From assembly GCF_024497955.1 (NCBI RefSeq), contig NZ_JANHKP010000026.1, positions 1 through 55,381 on the forward strand: 55,381 bases of DNA, read 5' to 3'. A program made the position numbers and the translations under genes. Of this stretch, positions 23,500 to 31,830 are shown piece by piece (the stretch's first letter is position 1; each line of letters starts with the position of its first letter). This DNA comes from Streptomyces sp. C10-9-1 (GTDB taxonomy: Bacteria; Actinomycetota; Actinomycetes; Streptomycetales; Streptomycetaceae). Under the pieces are notes generated by a model. The model saw only the letters and a list, made by a program, of their open reading frames with translations, had not been told where the DNA came from and ran no database searches.

Positions 23500-24402
23500 G
23501 TGATCGGGGAAGTCACCGGGATCAGGAAGATCCGAATGCTGTACCTGCAGCTGCTCTACCGCTGCAACTTCACGTGCCTGCACTGCTTCCACGGCAAGCG
23601 GCTCCAGTACGCCGACGCGTTCACCGCCGAGGAAGCCGCGGGCCTCCTCACTCTGATGCGGGACGAGTACGGCACGGAGGCCGTGACCCTGCTCGGCGGA
23701 GAGCCGTTCGTCCACCGGGACCTCGCGCAGGTCCTCCGCCACGCCAAGGAGGAGCTGGGCCAGCGCGTCGAGATCTGCACCAACGGGTACCGGATCGAGC
23801 GCCGCCTGACCGAGATCGCTCCGCACTTGGACCTGCTCAGGGTCTCGCTGGAGGGCATCGGATCGACCAACGACGGCATCCGCAGGCAGGGCAGTTACCA
23901 GAGCGCCCTGAACTCGCTCAGTCTTGCGCGGGACCTCGGCGTTCCGACGGGCGCGACCATGACCGTCACCTCGCGGAACATCGACGAGGTCCTCCCTCTC
24001 GCAAGCGTCTTGGCGCAGCTCGGGGTCCGGCAACTCAAGCTCCACCACCTGCGGGCGGTCGGCAACGCCGCCGACCACCCCGAGCTGCTGGTCACCGCCC
24101 CCTCCGCCTACGGCCGGTTGCGCGAAGAGCTCGCCGCGGCCGACCTGCCCCTGGAGGTGATCGTCGACGAGGACCTCTCCGAGCACGGCGCCCCGCAGGT
24201 GTGCGCACCGTCCGGCGGTCCTCGCGAGATCGACCGTATCGAGGCCGACCCACGCGGTGCGCTGACCATGTCCTGCAAGGCCGTGGGCAAGGACGCGCAC
24301 GCCTTCTGGTACGAGAAGGCGGCAGGACGCATCGTCCACAAGCCATCGTCCGCCGACGAGCTCACTCTCGCGGTGCCGGGCGTGGTGTACGGCCGTGCCT
24401 GA
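23500..24402 (+). CDS. Radical SAM enzyme of unknown substrate
   Basis: 300 aa. The [4Fe-4S] motif CxxxCxxC is Cys22, Cys26 and Cys29 (RCNFTCLHC), and the SAM-binding GGEP motif is at residues 66-69. The barrel continues through ICTNGYR, LLRVSLEG, TMTVTSRN and KLHHLRAVGN. Two further Cys near residues 231 and 260 (VCAPSG; MSCKAV) could be a reduced twitch/SPASM-like region. No precursor-peptide gene is adjacent. GTG 23500 is preceded by AAGGAG 7-8 nt upstream. The next gene overlaps by 8 nt. The reaction is unknown. Confidence 0.85.
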   Translation: MIGEVTGIRKIRMLYLQLLYRCNFTCLHCFHGKRLQYADAFTAEEAAGLLTLMRDEYGTEAVTLLGGEPFVHRDLAQVLRHAKEELGQRVEICTNGYRIERRLTEIAPHLDLLRVSLEGIGSTNDGIRRQGSYQSALNSLSLARDLGVPTGATMTVTSRNIDEVLPLASVLAQLGVRQLKLHHLRAVGNAADHPELLVTAPSAYGRLREELAAADLPLEVIVDEDLSEHGAPQVCAPSGGPREIDRIEADPRGALTMSCKAVGKDAHAFWYEKAAGRIVHKPSSADELTLAVPGVVYGRA

Positions 24403-25036
24403 TCACCCGCGTTTCGAGAGCCTGGAGGGATTACGCGGCACCGGTAAGTCAACCCTGGCGCCGATGCTCGCCGCCGCCCGACAGGCCGTCCTCGTCGCAA
24501 CCGTCCCGCCCCTCTACCAGCCGCTCAGACACGCGGTGGACGAGCGGACGAACGTCGAGGCGCGGATGTGCCTCTACCTTTCCGCTCTGTTCACCGCGGC
24601 CGAAGAGATCCAGCACCATCTCGACGCCGGCGTCCCGGTCGTCGTCGAGAGCTACTTCCCCCGGTGCCTCGCCACCCATCGGGCCCTGGGCGCCCGGCTC
24701 GGTATCACCCTGCCGAGCTGGCTGCCGAAACCCGTCACGTACCACCTCGTCTGCGACGACGACGAACGACAGCGTCGCCTCGGTGAGCGGAACAAGTCGG
24801 CATCGCGGTGGGACGCACTGATCGAGACCGTCCCGGACCAGGTGACGGACGCCTATGCCTCGTTCCCGATGCACCGTGTCGACACCACCGGGCGCAGCCC
24901 TGACGAGGTCCTCCGCGTGATCACGGACACCGATACGCAAGGAGCGCACTCCCATGCAGACACAGAGCCTGTGGGAGCACACCCTCACCTTCTTCCCGCA
25001 GTTCCTCGCCACGTTGCGGGAACGCGTCGCCCCTGA
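24395..25036 (+). CDS. P-loop kinase, thymidylate kinase-like
   Basis: 213 aa. Walker A is GLRGTGKS (residues 12-19) in the N-terminal beta-strand context LEGLRGTGKSTLAP. VVVESYFPRCLATHRALGARLGI resembles the DRY-type segment of dTMP kinases, and VCDDDERQRRLGERNK the lid region. It probably phosphorylates a nucleotide or small molecule, but its divergence prevents naming the substrate. The start overlaps the radical SAM stop, and the C-terminal 27 residues are encoded in an 83-nt overlap with the methyltransferase gene, which makes the last stretch (GAHSHADTEP onward) suspicious. Confidence 0.75.
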   Translation: MPDHPRFESLEGLRGTGKSTLAPMLAAARQAVLVATVPPLYQPLRHAVDERTNVEARMCLYLSALFTAAEEIQHHLDAGVPVVVESYFPRCLATHRALGARLGITLPSWLPKPVTYHLVCDDDERQRRLGERNKSASRWDALIETVPDQVTDAYASFPMHRVDTTGRSPDEVLRVITDTDTQGAHSHADTEPVGAHPHLLPAVPRHVAGTRRP

Positions 25037-25613
25037 CGCCACCGTCGCGGTTGTCGGCGCGAGCGACGGCAAGTTCGTCCTGCCCCTCGCCGCCGCCGGC
25101 TACCACGTCGTCGCCGTCGAACGCGACCCGGTCGCCCTCCACGGGGGCGACGTCCACCTCCCGGGTGACAGCCAGGCACACGCGCTGGGCCTGATCGATC
25201 GGCTAAAGCTCGAAGAACTCCACGACCGCGTACAGCTCGTCGAGGACGACTTCCTCGACGGCGAACCCCTGGGCCTGCAGTGCGGGGCGGTCTGGACGAG
25301 CTGCTCGTGGCACTACAGTGCCAACCACCACCGCCCGCTCGCCGAGTTCGTCGACCGTATGCAGCGCCTGGTCCGCCCGGGCGGTGTGTTCGGCGCGGAG
25401 TTCATGATGCCCGTCGAAAGACGCCACCACATGATCGAGCACTACACCTCTCCCGAGCGCCTGCGCCACCACTTCCTCTGCGACTGGGAGGTCCTGCTCA
25501 CCCTGCGCACGACCGAGTTCACCGAGCGGCCCCACGTCGGCCAGCTGCACGACCACACCCACCGCATGGGCCTGCTCGTTGCAGCCCGGAGATCCCTCAC
25601 CGACCACTTCTGA
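24954..25613 (+). CDS. Class I SAM-dependent methyltransferase
   Basis: 219 aa. The Rossmann motif I is VAVVGASDGKFVLPLAAAGY at about residues 31-50, followed by the acidic residue of VVAVERDP, then LVEDDFLDGEP and WTSCSWHYSAN (motif IV region) and LVRPGGVFGAEF (motif VI). The substrate is unknown. ATG 24954 follows GGAGCG about 9 nt upstream and overlaps the kinase gene by 83 nt. The CYTH gene starts 11 nt later. Its position in a radical SAM-kinase operon suggests tailoring of the same product. Confidence 0.85.
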   Translation: MQTQSLWEHTLTFFPQFLATLRERVAPDATVAVVGASDGKFVLPLAAAGYHVVAVERDPVALHGGDVHLPGDSQAHALGLIDRLKLEELHDRVQLVEDDFLDGEPLGLQCGAVWTSCSWHYSANHHRPLAEFVDRMQRLVRPGGVFGAEFMMPVERRHHMIEHYTSPERLRHHFLCDWEVLLTLRTTEFTERPHVGQLHDHTHRMGLLVAARRSLTDHF

Positions 25614-25624
25614 GAGCAGGACCC

Positions 25625-26212
25625 GTGAAGCACGAGTACGAGGCGAAGTTCCTGGCCGTCGACACCGCTGGCCTCCAGGCCAAGCTGAGCGCCCTCGGCG
25701 CCGTCCGGGCGTTCCCCCGCACGCTCCTCACCCGCAAGATCTTCGAGAACGACTCCCTGGACGGCGGGGCCTGGATTCGGCTGCGTGACGAGGGCACCCG
25801 CTCGACGCTCACGCTCAAGCAGGTCACCGACGCCACGACGATCGACGGCACCAAGGAGATCGAGACCGAGGTCACCGACCTGCACGCGATGGCCGACATC
25901 CTGCGCCGGGTCGGCCTCACCGAGGTGCGCTACCAGGAGAACTACCGCGAGGAATGGCGCTTGGGCGAGGTCGCCTTCGACTTCGACACCTGGCCCGGCC
26001 TCCCCACCTTCCTGGAGATCGAAGGACCCGACGAGGCGTCGGTGCGGCAGGCCGCCGCGCTGCTGGACCTCGACTACTCCGAGGCCCGCTTCGGCAGCGT
26101 CGACGAGATCTACAGGAGCGAGTCCGGCCGCGACATCCTGGCCGAACCCACCCTCCTGTTCTCCGACTCCGAGGGGCAGGAGTTCACCGCGACCGGGCCC
26201 CTGGGCCTCTGA
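25625..26212 (+). CDS. CYTH-domain protein (class IV adenylate cyclase / thiamine triphosphatase-like)
   Basis: 195 aa. The CYTH signature ExExK is Glu4, Glu6 and Lys8 at the extreme N-terminus. Alternating basic and acidic strands follow (AWIRLRDEG, TLTLKQV, EIETEV, YREEWRLGEVAFDFDTWPG, FLEIEGPDE), as in the triphosphate tunnel fold. Members cyclise ATP or hydrolyse triphosphates or thiamine triphosphate. It is the last gene of the accessory operon. The GTG lies 11 nt after the methyltransferase stop with AGGA close upstream. Confidence 0.85.
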   Translation: MKHEYEAKFLAVDTAGLQAKLSALGAVRAFPRTLLTRKIFENDSLDGGAWIRLRDEGTRSTLTLKQVTDATTIDGTKEIETEVTDLHAMADILRRVGLTEVRYQENYREEWRLGEVAFDFDTWPGLPTFLEIEGPDEASVRQAAALLDLDYSEARFGSVDEIYRSESGRDILAEPTLLFSDSEGQEFTATGPLGL

Positions 26213-26304
26213 CCACGAACGCCGACCAGCCGTCGTGGCGAAGGGTGCGCCTGACACACGGGCGCTGAGGCGGTCCCGCCCCGGTGCCCCGCACGGCGCA
26301 CCCC

Positions 26305-27252
26305 TCACAGCAGCGCCCCCCGGCGGGAGAGCAGGAAGCGCTTGAAGGCCGCGACCGGGGGTGTGTCGGGGTGGCCGTCGAGCCAGGCGAGGCCGATCTC
26401 CCGGGCGGCCCTCGGCGCGGTCACGGACAGTTCCACCACGCCGGGGCGGGCGACCGCGGGCGGCGGCAGGAGGGCCACCCCGAGCCCCGCCGCGACCAGC
26501 CCCCGCAGCGTCTCGGCCTCCTCGCCCTCGAAGGCGACCCGGGGGGTGAAACCGGCCTGGGCGCACAGGTCGTCGGTGATGCGCCGCAGCCCGTAGCCGG
26601 GCTCCAGGGTCACGAAGGTCTCCTCGGCGGCCTCCGCGAGCCGGACGCGGCGGCGGGAGGCGAGCCGGTGGTCGTCGGGTACGACCAGCAGCAGGCGCTG
26701 CTCGTCGAGCCGGCGGGCCACCAGGTCCGGAGCGTCGGGCACCGGTGAGGTGAGGCACAGGTCGAGCTCCCCGGCCCGCAGCCGCTCGATCATCGCCTCG
26801 CCGTAGTTCTGCACCAGGGTGAAGCGGACACGGGGGTGCTCTGCGCGGAACGCCCTGATGAGCGAGGGCACGGTCTCCGACCCCATGGTGTGCAGGAACC
26901 CGAAGGCCACCTTGCCCGCGCCCGGGTCGGCGTCGGCGCGGACGGACTCGGCGGCCCGCTCCACCTCGGCCAGCGCACGCTCTGCGGAGGCGAGGAAGGT
27001 GCGGCCCGCAGGCGTCAGCGCGACGGTGCGGCCGCGGCGGGCGAACAGCGCCACGCCCAGGTCCTCCTCCAGGCGGACCATGGCCCGGGAGAGCGTCGAC
27101 TGGGGGACTCCCATCTCCTGTGCGGCGCGCGTCACATGCTCGTGCCGGGCCACGCCGACGAAGTACGCGAGCCGCGGTGTGAGCGTCACCGCGATGTCTT
27201 CTTCGTAACCGCCGTGTGACAGCCACTTCTCTGAGCTGCGTTCATGCACCAT
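26305..27252 (-). CDS. LysR-family transcriptional regulator
   Basis: 315 aa from ATG 27252. The LysR winged helix covers about residues 22-80 (YFVGVARHEHVTRAAQEMGVPQSTLSRAMVRLEEDLGVALFAR), and the periplasmic-binding-like effector domain runs from about residue 110. It diverges from an MFS exporter gene with 62 nt between, the classical arrangement for a regulator controlling its neighbour. A GATAAT box 7 nt before the ATG suggests a leaderless transcript. The effector is unknown. Confidence 0.88.
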   Translation of the reverse strand: MVHERSSEKWLSHGGYEEDIAVTLTPRLAYFVGVARHEHVTRAAQEMGVPQSTLSRAMVRLEEDLGVALFARRGRTVALTPAGRTFLASAERALAEVERAAESVRADADPGAGKVAFGFLHTMGSETVPSLIRAFRAEHPRVRFTLVQNYGEAMIERLRAGELDLCLTSPVPDAPDLVARRLDEQRLLLVVPDDHRLASRRRVRLAEAAEETFVTLEPGYGLRRITDDLCAQAGFTPRVAFEGEEAETLRGLVAAGLGVALLPPPAVARPGVVELSVTAPRAAREIGLAWLDGHPDTPPVAAFKRFLLSRRGALL

Positions 27253-27272
27253 GGGATCGATTATCGCGTTTC

Positions 27273-27308
27273 CATGCATTGGACGCATGAAAGGCGGCGG
27301 CCTAGGTT
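27273..27308 (+). promoter_or_regulatory. MFS promoter with inverted repeat (candidate LysR site)
   Basis: TTGGAC (27279-27284), an 18-nt spacer and TAGGTT (27303-27308) lie 6 nt before ATG 27315. The inverted repeat CATGC-N7-GCATG (27273-27289) covers the -35 and lies between the two divergent genes. Confidence 0.55.
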
Positions 27309-27314
27309 CGGGGT

Positions 27315-28601
27315 ATGCCTTCCGCCAGTACCAAGGCGTCCGCGTCCGCGGGCGCCGCCTCGCCGTCCCCCTCCTCCGAACTCCCCTGCGACGACGGGCG
27401 CCTGGCCCCCGGCGCCCCCGGCTACCGCCGGATGAGCCTCGCCCTCTTCGCCGCCGGACTGGCCGCCTTCGCCCTGCTGTACTCCACGCAGGCGCTGCTG
27501 CCCGCGATCTCCGCCGAGTTCGGCGTGACCGCGGGGGCCGCCAGCTGGACGGTGTCCGCGGCGACCGGTGCGCTGGCGCTGTGCGTGCTCCCGATGAGCG
27601 CCCTGTCCGAGCGCTTCGGGCGCACCACCCTGATGAAGGCCTCGCTGGCGGTGGCGGTGGCGGTCGCCCTGCTGGTCCCCCTCGCCCCCAACCTCACCTG
27701 GCTGGTGGTGCTGCGCGGCGTGCAGGGCGCGGCGCTCGCCGGGCTCCCCGCCTCGGCGATGGCCTACCTCGCGGAGGAGGTGCGCCCCCGGGCGCTGGTG
27801 GCGGCGATCGGCCTGTTCGTCGCGGGCAACAGCATCGGCGGCATGAGCGGGCGGATCGTCACCGGCTGGGCCGCGCAGTTCGGCGGCTGGCGGGTGGCCC
27901 TGGCGGCGGTCGGGGCGATGGCGCTGGTGTGCGCGCTGGTCTTCCGGTGGCTGCTGCCGAGGGCCCGCCGCTTCACCCCCGGCACCCTGGACCCGCGGAC
28001 CCTGGCCCGCACCGTCCGGGGACACCTGGCGGACCCGCTGCTGCTGCGCCTGTACGCGATCGGCGCACTGTTCATGACCGTCTTCGGCGCCGTCTACACG
28101 GTGATCGGCTACCGGCTGGTGGAAGCGCCGTTCAGCCTGCCGCAGGGCGTGGTCGGTTCGGTCTTCCTGGTGTACCTGGTCGGCACGGCCTCCTCGGCGG
28201 CGGCGGGGCAGCTGGTGGCCCGGCTCGGGCGGCGCGGGGCGCTGTACCTGGCGGTGGCCACCACGGCGGCCGGGCTGCTGCTGTCGCTCGGCGACAGCCT
28301 GGCGGCGGTGCTCGCCGGGCTGGTGCTGATCACCGCCGGGTTCTTCGCGGGCCACGCCGTGGCCTCCTCCTCGGTCAGCCGCACCGTCCGAACGGGCCGC
28401 GCCCAGGCGTCGGCCCTGTACCAGTCCGCGTACTACCTGGGCAGCAGCGCGGGCGGCACGCTCGGCGCGGTCGCGTTCCACGGCGGCGGCTGGACGGGGA
28501 CGGTGGCGCTGGGCCTGGTGGCGGTGCTGGGCGTCGTCTCGCTCACCCTCTGGGGCACGCACGCGGCGCGGGTCCACGCCCGGCGGACGGCCGCCGCCTG
28601 A
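27315..28601 (+). CDS. MFS transporter
   Basis: 428 aa with many hydrophobic helices starting near residue 38 (MSLALFAAGLAAFALLY). The major-facilitator loop motif is present as SERFGRTTLMK between helices 2 and 3. VVLRGVQGAALAGLPASAM resembles YnfM/drug:H+ antiporter-type carriers. An N-terminal Ala/Ser-rich tail of about 35 residues is cytoplasmic. It probably exports a small molecule sensed by the adjacent LysR regulator, but the substrate is unknown. The transcript appears leaderless. Confidence 0.85.
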   Translation: MPSASTKASASAGAASPSPSSELPCDDGRLAPGAPGYRRMSLALFAAGLAAFALLYSTQALLPAISAEFGVTAGAASWTVSAATGALALCVLPMSALSERFGRTTLMKASLAVAVAVALLVPLAPNLTWLVVLRGVQGAALAGLPASAMAYLAEEVRPRALVAAIGLFVAGNSIGGMSGRIVTGWAAQFGGWRVALAAVGAMALVCALVFRWLLPRARRFTPGTLDPRTLARTVRGHLADPLLLRLYAIGALFMTVFGAVYTVIGYRLVEAPFSLPQGVVGSVFLVYLVGTASSAAAGQLVARLGRRGALYLAVATTAAGLLLSLGDSLAAVLAGLVLITAGFFAGHAVASSSVSRTVRTGRAQASALYQSAYYLGSSAGGTLGAVAFHGGGWTGTVALGLVAVLGVVSLTLWGTHAARVHARRTAAA

Positions 28602-28610
28602 CGCCCGCCG

Positions 28611-28645
28611 GCCCTGCCCGGTCACGGGCCGCCCCCGGGCAGGGC
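28611..28645. terminator. Terminator hairpin after the MFS gene
   Basis: GCCCTGCCCGG (28611-28621) pairs perfectly with 28635-28645 across a 13-nt loop, starting 10 nt after the MFS stop. Confidence 0.65.
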
Positions 28646-28818
28646 CGCGGGGACCCGACGCGCCCGGATGCACGCCCGCGGCCCGGCGGGATACTGGTAC
28701 CCGGTGCGGGAGACGGCGCCGTGCGCACCTGCGCCGGACCCGTGGAGCGGCCCCGTTGTCAGTCCCCTCCGCTACGTTCCGGGGAACGGGTGCCGACGGG
28801 TGACAAGGGTGTGGACCG

Positions 28819-29823
28819 ATGAGCGACCTCGCGACGACGCAGGACCTCGACGCCGGGCTGGAGCGGCACCGCCGCGAACTGACCGGCTACTGCTACCGGA
28901 TGCTGGGCTCCTCCTTCGAGGCCGAGGACGCCGTGCAGGACACCATGGTGCGCGCCTGGCGCAGCATCGACAGGTTCGAGGGGCGCTCCTCGCTGCGCTC
29001 CTGGCTCTACCGGATCGCCACCAACGTCTGCGTGGACATGCTGAACGCGGGCAACAAGCGCGCCCGTCCGATGGACCTGACGGGTCCGACACCGGTCGCC
29101 CAGGCGCAGCTGAACGCCCGCCCGGAGGTCACCTGGCTGGAGCCCGTGCCGGACGGCCGGGTGCTCCCCTCGGTCCTCGACCCGGCGGAGGCGGCGGTCG
29201 AGCGGGACTCGATCCGGCTGGCCTTCGTCGCCGCCCTTCAGCACCTGCCGCCGAAGCAGCGGGCGGTGCTGATCCTGCGCGAGGTGCTCGCCTGGAAGGC
29301 GGCCGAGGTCGCCGAGCTGCTCGACACCACGGTCGCGTCGGTGAACAGCGCCCTCCAGCGCGCCCGGGCCACGCTCGCCGAGCGCCGCCCGGGCGAGGCC
29401 GACGCCGCGGACCCGCTCGACGAGCAGCAGCAGGAGCTGCTCAAGCGCTATGTCGCGGCTTTCGAGGGCTACGACATGAAGGCGCTGACGGCACTGCTCC
29501 ACGAGGACGCCACCATGTCCATGCCGCCCTACGACCTCTGGCTCCAGGGTCACGGGAACATCGTGGGGTGGATGCTCGGGGTCGGCGAGGTCTGCCGGGG
29601 CTCGCGCCTGGTGCCCACGGTCGCGAACGGCGTTCCCGCGTTCGCCCAGTACCACCGGCGCACCGACGGCGAGGGGTACGAGCCCTGGGCGCTGATCGTC
29701 CTGGAACTCCGCGGCGGCGCGGTGGGGGGCATGGACTTCTTCCTCGACACCGGGCGCTGGTTCCCGCTGTTCGACCTGCCGGCCGCCCTCGGCCCGGACG
29801 GCTCACCCCTGCCTGCGCGGTAG
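28819..29823 (+). CDS. ECF sigma factor with C-terminal SnoaL-like domain (TIGR02960/SigG type)
   Basis: 334 aa. Region 2 is ELTGYCYRMLGSSFEAEDAVQDTMVRAWRSID, then SWLYRIATNVCVDML. Region 4 is LPPKQRAVLILREVLAWKAAEVAELL, with the recognition helix VASVNSALQRARATL. A C-terminal domain of about 120 residues (LLKRYVAAFEGYDMKALTALL onward) is NTF2/SnoaL-like and in related ECF groups replaces a separate anti-sigma factor. Regulon unknown. It converges with the STAS gene, overlapping by 21 nt. Confidence 0.88.
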   Translation: MSDLATTQDLDAGLERHRRELTGYCYRMLGSSFEAEDAVQDTMVRAWRSIDRFEGRSSLRSWLYRIATNVCVDMLNAGNKRARPMDLTGPTPVAQAQLNARPEVTWLEPVPDGRVLPSVLDPAEAAVERDSIRLAFVAALQHLPPKQRAVLILREVLAWKAAEVAELLDTTVASVNSALQRARATLAERRPGEADAADPLDEQQQELLKRYVAAFEGYDMKALTALLHEDATMSMPPYDLWLQGHGNIVGWMLGVGEVCRGSRLVPTVANGVPAFAQYHRRTDGEGYEPWALIVLELRGGAVGGMDFFLDTGRWFPLFDLPAALGPDGSPLPAR

Positions 29824-30300
29824 GGCGGCCGGCGCGGGCGGCGGGAGCGCGCGGTCGTCCGGAAACCGGCGGCCCCGCCACCGGGGCCGCGGCAGGCACG
29901 GCGGGGGTGCGGTCCGGCCCGGCGGGGGGCGGGCGGTGGGGCCGGGGGGTGTTCCCTCCTCGCGCGTCCGCTCCGCGGCGGCCGGGCCGACCAGGCCGAC
30001 CAGGTCCAGGAGCCCGAGCAGCTGCGGGGTGCCGCCCCGCACCCGGAGGGCGGTCCCGTGGCGGCGGGCGGTGAGCTGAAGGCGGGCGAGGGCGTCGACG
30101 GCGGTCAGATCGGCGCGCGTCAGGAGGCCGACGTCCACCACCGGGCGGGGCCCGCCCTCACCGTGCCCGGTCCGCAGCGCCTCGGTCAGGGCCTCGCACA
30201 GGCGGGGCACGTCGGCGGGGCGGAGCACCCCGGTGATCCGCAGGACGATCGGTTGTACGGCATCCACAGGGGGGTGACCGGCGCGGCGCCCCCGACTCAT
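29803..30300 (-). CDS. STAS-domain protein (anti-sigma factor antagonist-like)
   Basis: 165 aa from ATG 30300. The STAS core at about residues 18-105 shows IVLRITGVLRPADVPRLCEAL, RPVVDVGLLTRADLTAVDAL and HGTALRVRGGTPQLLGLL. At the usual phospho-Ser loop the sequence has ADLTAVDA, so Thr may replace Ser or phosphorylation may be lost. The C-terminus is Pro/Arg-rich and disordered. The longer frame (start 30324) would run into a terminator hairpin, which argues for 30300. A role in partner-switching control of a sigma factor is inferred. Confidence 0.7.
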   Translation of the reverse strand: MSRGRRAGHPPVDAVQPIVLRITGVLRPADVPRLCEALTEALRTGHGEGGPRPVVDVGLLTRADLTAVDALARLQLTARRHGTALRVRGGTPQLLGLLDLVGLVGPAAAERTREEGTPPGPTARPPPGRTAPPPCLPRPRWRGRRFPDDRALPPPAPAALPRRQG

Positions 30301-30321
30301 CGGTGGCACCGCGTACCGGAA

Positions 30322-30362
30322 CACGGGAAGGGGCCGCCGGCGTCCGGCGGCCCCTTCCCGTG
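30322..30362. terminator. Very strong terminator after deoA
   Basis: A perfect 19-bp inverted repeat (30322-30340 and 30344-30362) with a CGT loop lies 14 nt beyond the deoA stop on the minus strand. Confidence 0.85.
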
Positions 30363-30376
30363 CGGTGGCGCTCCGG

Positions 30377-31654
30377 TCAGGCGATGCGCTCCAGCACCAC
30401 CGGGGTCGGCCGGTGGGCCGTGCCCGCGGGCGCCACGTCGTAGGTGGCGGACAGCGCGTCGAGGGCGTAGGTGAACTTCTCGGGCGTGTCGGTGTGCAGG
30501 GTCATCAGGGGCTGCCCCGCGGTGACCGCGTCGCCCGGCTTGGCGTGCAGTTCGACGCCCGCCCCGGCCTGCACGGGGTCCTCCTTGCGGGCGCGGCCGG
30601 CGCCGAGGCGCCAGGCGGCGATGCCCACGCCGTAGGCGTCGAGGCGGGTCAGCACACCGGAGGACGGCGCCGTGACCACGTGCTGCTCGCGGGCGACCGG
30701 GAGGGCCGCGTCCGGGTCGCCGCCCTGGGCCGCGATCATGCGCCGCCAGACGTCCATCGCCGAGCCGTCGGCCAGGGCCTTGGCCGGGTCGGCGTCCTTG
30801 ATCCCCGCGGCGTCGAGCATCTCGCGGGCGAGGGCCAGGGTCAGCTCCACGACGTCCGCGGGGCCGCCGCCCGCGAGCACCTCCACGGACTCGCGGACCT
30901 CCAGCGCGTTGCCCGCGGTGAGGCCGAGCGGTGTGGACATGTCGGTGAGCAGGGCCACGGTGCGCACCCCGCTGTCGGTGCCGAGGCCGACCATGGTGGA
31001 GGCCAGCTCGCGGGCGTCGTCGAGGTTCTTCATGAACGCCCCGGTGCCGACCTTGACGTCGAGGACGAGCGAGCCGGTGCCCTCGGCGATCTTCTTGGAC
31101 ATGATCGAGGAGGCGATCAGCGGGATGGCCTCGACGGTGCCGGTGACGTCGCGCAGCGCGTAGAGCTTCTTGTCCGCCGGGGCGAGGCCGTCGCCGGCCG
31201 CGCAGATGACGGCGCCGGTGGTGTCGAGGACGGAGAGCATCTCCTCGTTGGAGAGCAGGGCCCGCCAGCCGGGGATGGACTCCAGCTTGTCCAGGGTCCC
31301 TCCGGTGTGGCCGAGGCCCCGCCCCGACAGCTGCGGGACGGCGGCGCCGCAGGCGGCGACCAGCGGGGCGAGCGGCAGGGTGATCTTGTCGCCGACGCCC
31401 CCGGTGGAGTGCTTGTCGGCGGTGGGGCGGGACAGCGAGGAGAAGTCCATCCGCTCGCCGGAGGCGATCATCGCGGCGGTCCAGCGGGCGATTTCCGTGC
31501 GGTTCATGCCGTTGAGCAGGATGGCCATGGCCAGGGCCGACATCTGCTCGTCGGCGACCTCACCGCGGGTGTAGGCGTCGATGACCCAGTCGATCTGCTC
31601 GCCGCTCAGCTCGCCCCGGTCGCGCTTGGTGCGGATGACGGAGATGACGTCCAT
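30377..31654 (-). CDS. deoA: Thymidine phosphorylase
   Basis: 425 aa. The pyrimidine-nucleoside phosphorylase signature LSGRGLGHTGGTLDKLESIPG is present, along with KHSTGGVGDK for phosphate and substrate binding and the C-terminal biotinyl-like domain region (GVLTRLDAYGVGIAAWRLG). It converts thymidine or deoxyuridine plus phosphate to base and deoxyribose 1-phosphate. ATG 31654 has GGAGGA 6 nt upstream, so unlike pnp, deoC and add it uses a normal ribosome site. It lies downstream of cdd but has its own operator-bearing promoter in the 176-nt gap. Confidence 0.94.
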   Translation of the reverse strand: MDVISVIRTKRDRGELSGEQIDWVIDAYTRGEVADEQMSALAMAILLNGMNRTEIARWTAAMIASGERMDFSSLSRPTADKHSTGGVGDKITLPLAPLVAACGAAVPQLSGRGLGHTGGTLDKLESIPGWRALLSNEEMLSVLDTTGAVICAAGDGLAPADKKLYALRDVTGTVEAIPLIASSIMSKKIAEGTGSLVLDVKVGTGAFMKNLDDARELASTMVGLGTDSGVRTVALLTDMSTPLGLTAGNALEVRESVEVLAGGGPADVVELTLALAREMLDAAGIKDADPAKALADGSAMDVWRRMIAAQGGDPDAALPVAREQHVVTAPSSGVLTRLDAYGVGIAAWRLGAGRARKEDPVQAGAGVELHAKPGDAVTAGQPLMTLHTDTPEKFTYALDALSATYDVAPAGTAHRPTPVVLERIA

Positions 31655-31684
31655 GGCATGTCCTCCAGAGGTGGCTCGGCGCAC

Positions 31685-31708
31685 AGAGTGGCTCTACGCG
31701 CATAGAGC
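31685..31708 (-). promoter_or_regulatory. deoA promoter region with nucleoside-regulon operator
   Basis: CTACGCGCATAG (31694-31705) carries one mismatch from the perfect palindrome, and flanking bases extend the symmetry to 31691-31708. On the minus strand CACTCT (31690-31685), 3 nt further, is a possible -10 that would give a leader of about 24 nt. Confidence 0.6.
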
Positions 31709-31830
31709 AAGAGTAGGGGGCGGCCCTCCCGCCGAAGCGGAAGGGCCGCGGGTCCGGACCGGTCCGGTCCGGGGGTGACGCGGTGCGCGGGGACGGGATC
31801 CGCCCCCGCGCGGTGCGGGCGCCGGACCGC

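Noticed and set aside
23500..24402. RiPP or lasso-type peptide pathway around the radical SAM gene
   Set aside because: No short precursor ORF with a leader-core pattern, no PqqD/RRE-like gene and no transporter in the block.
20632..26304. Integrative element with integrase and attachment sites for the accessory block
   Set aside because: No integrase, excisionase, flanking tRNA or direct repeats were found at its edges, so it is described only as an accessory block.
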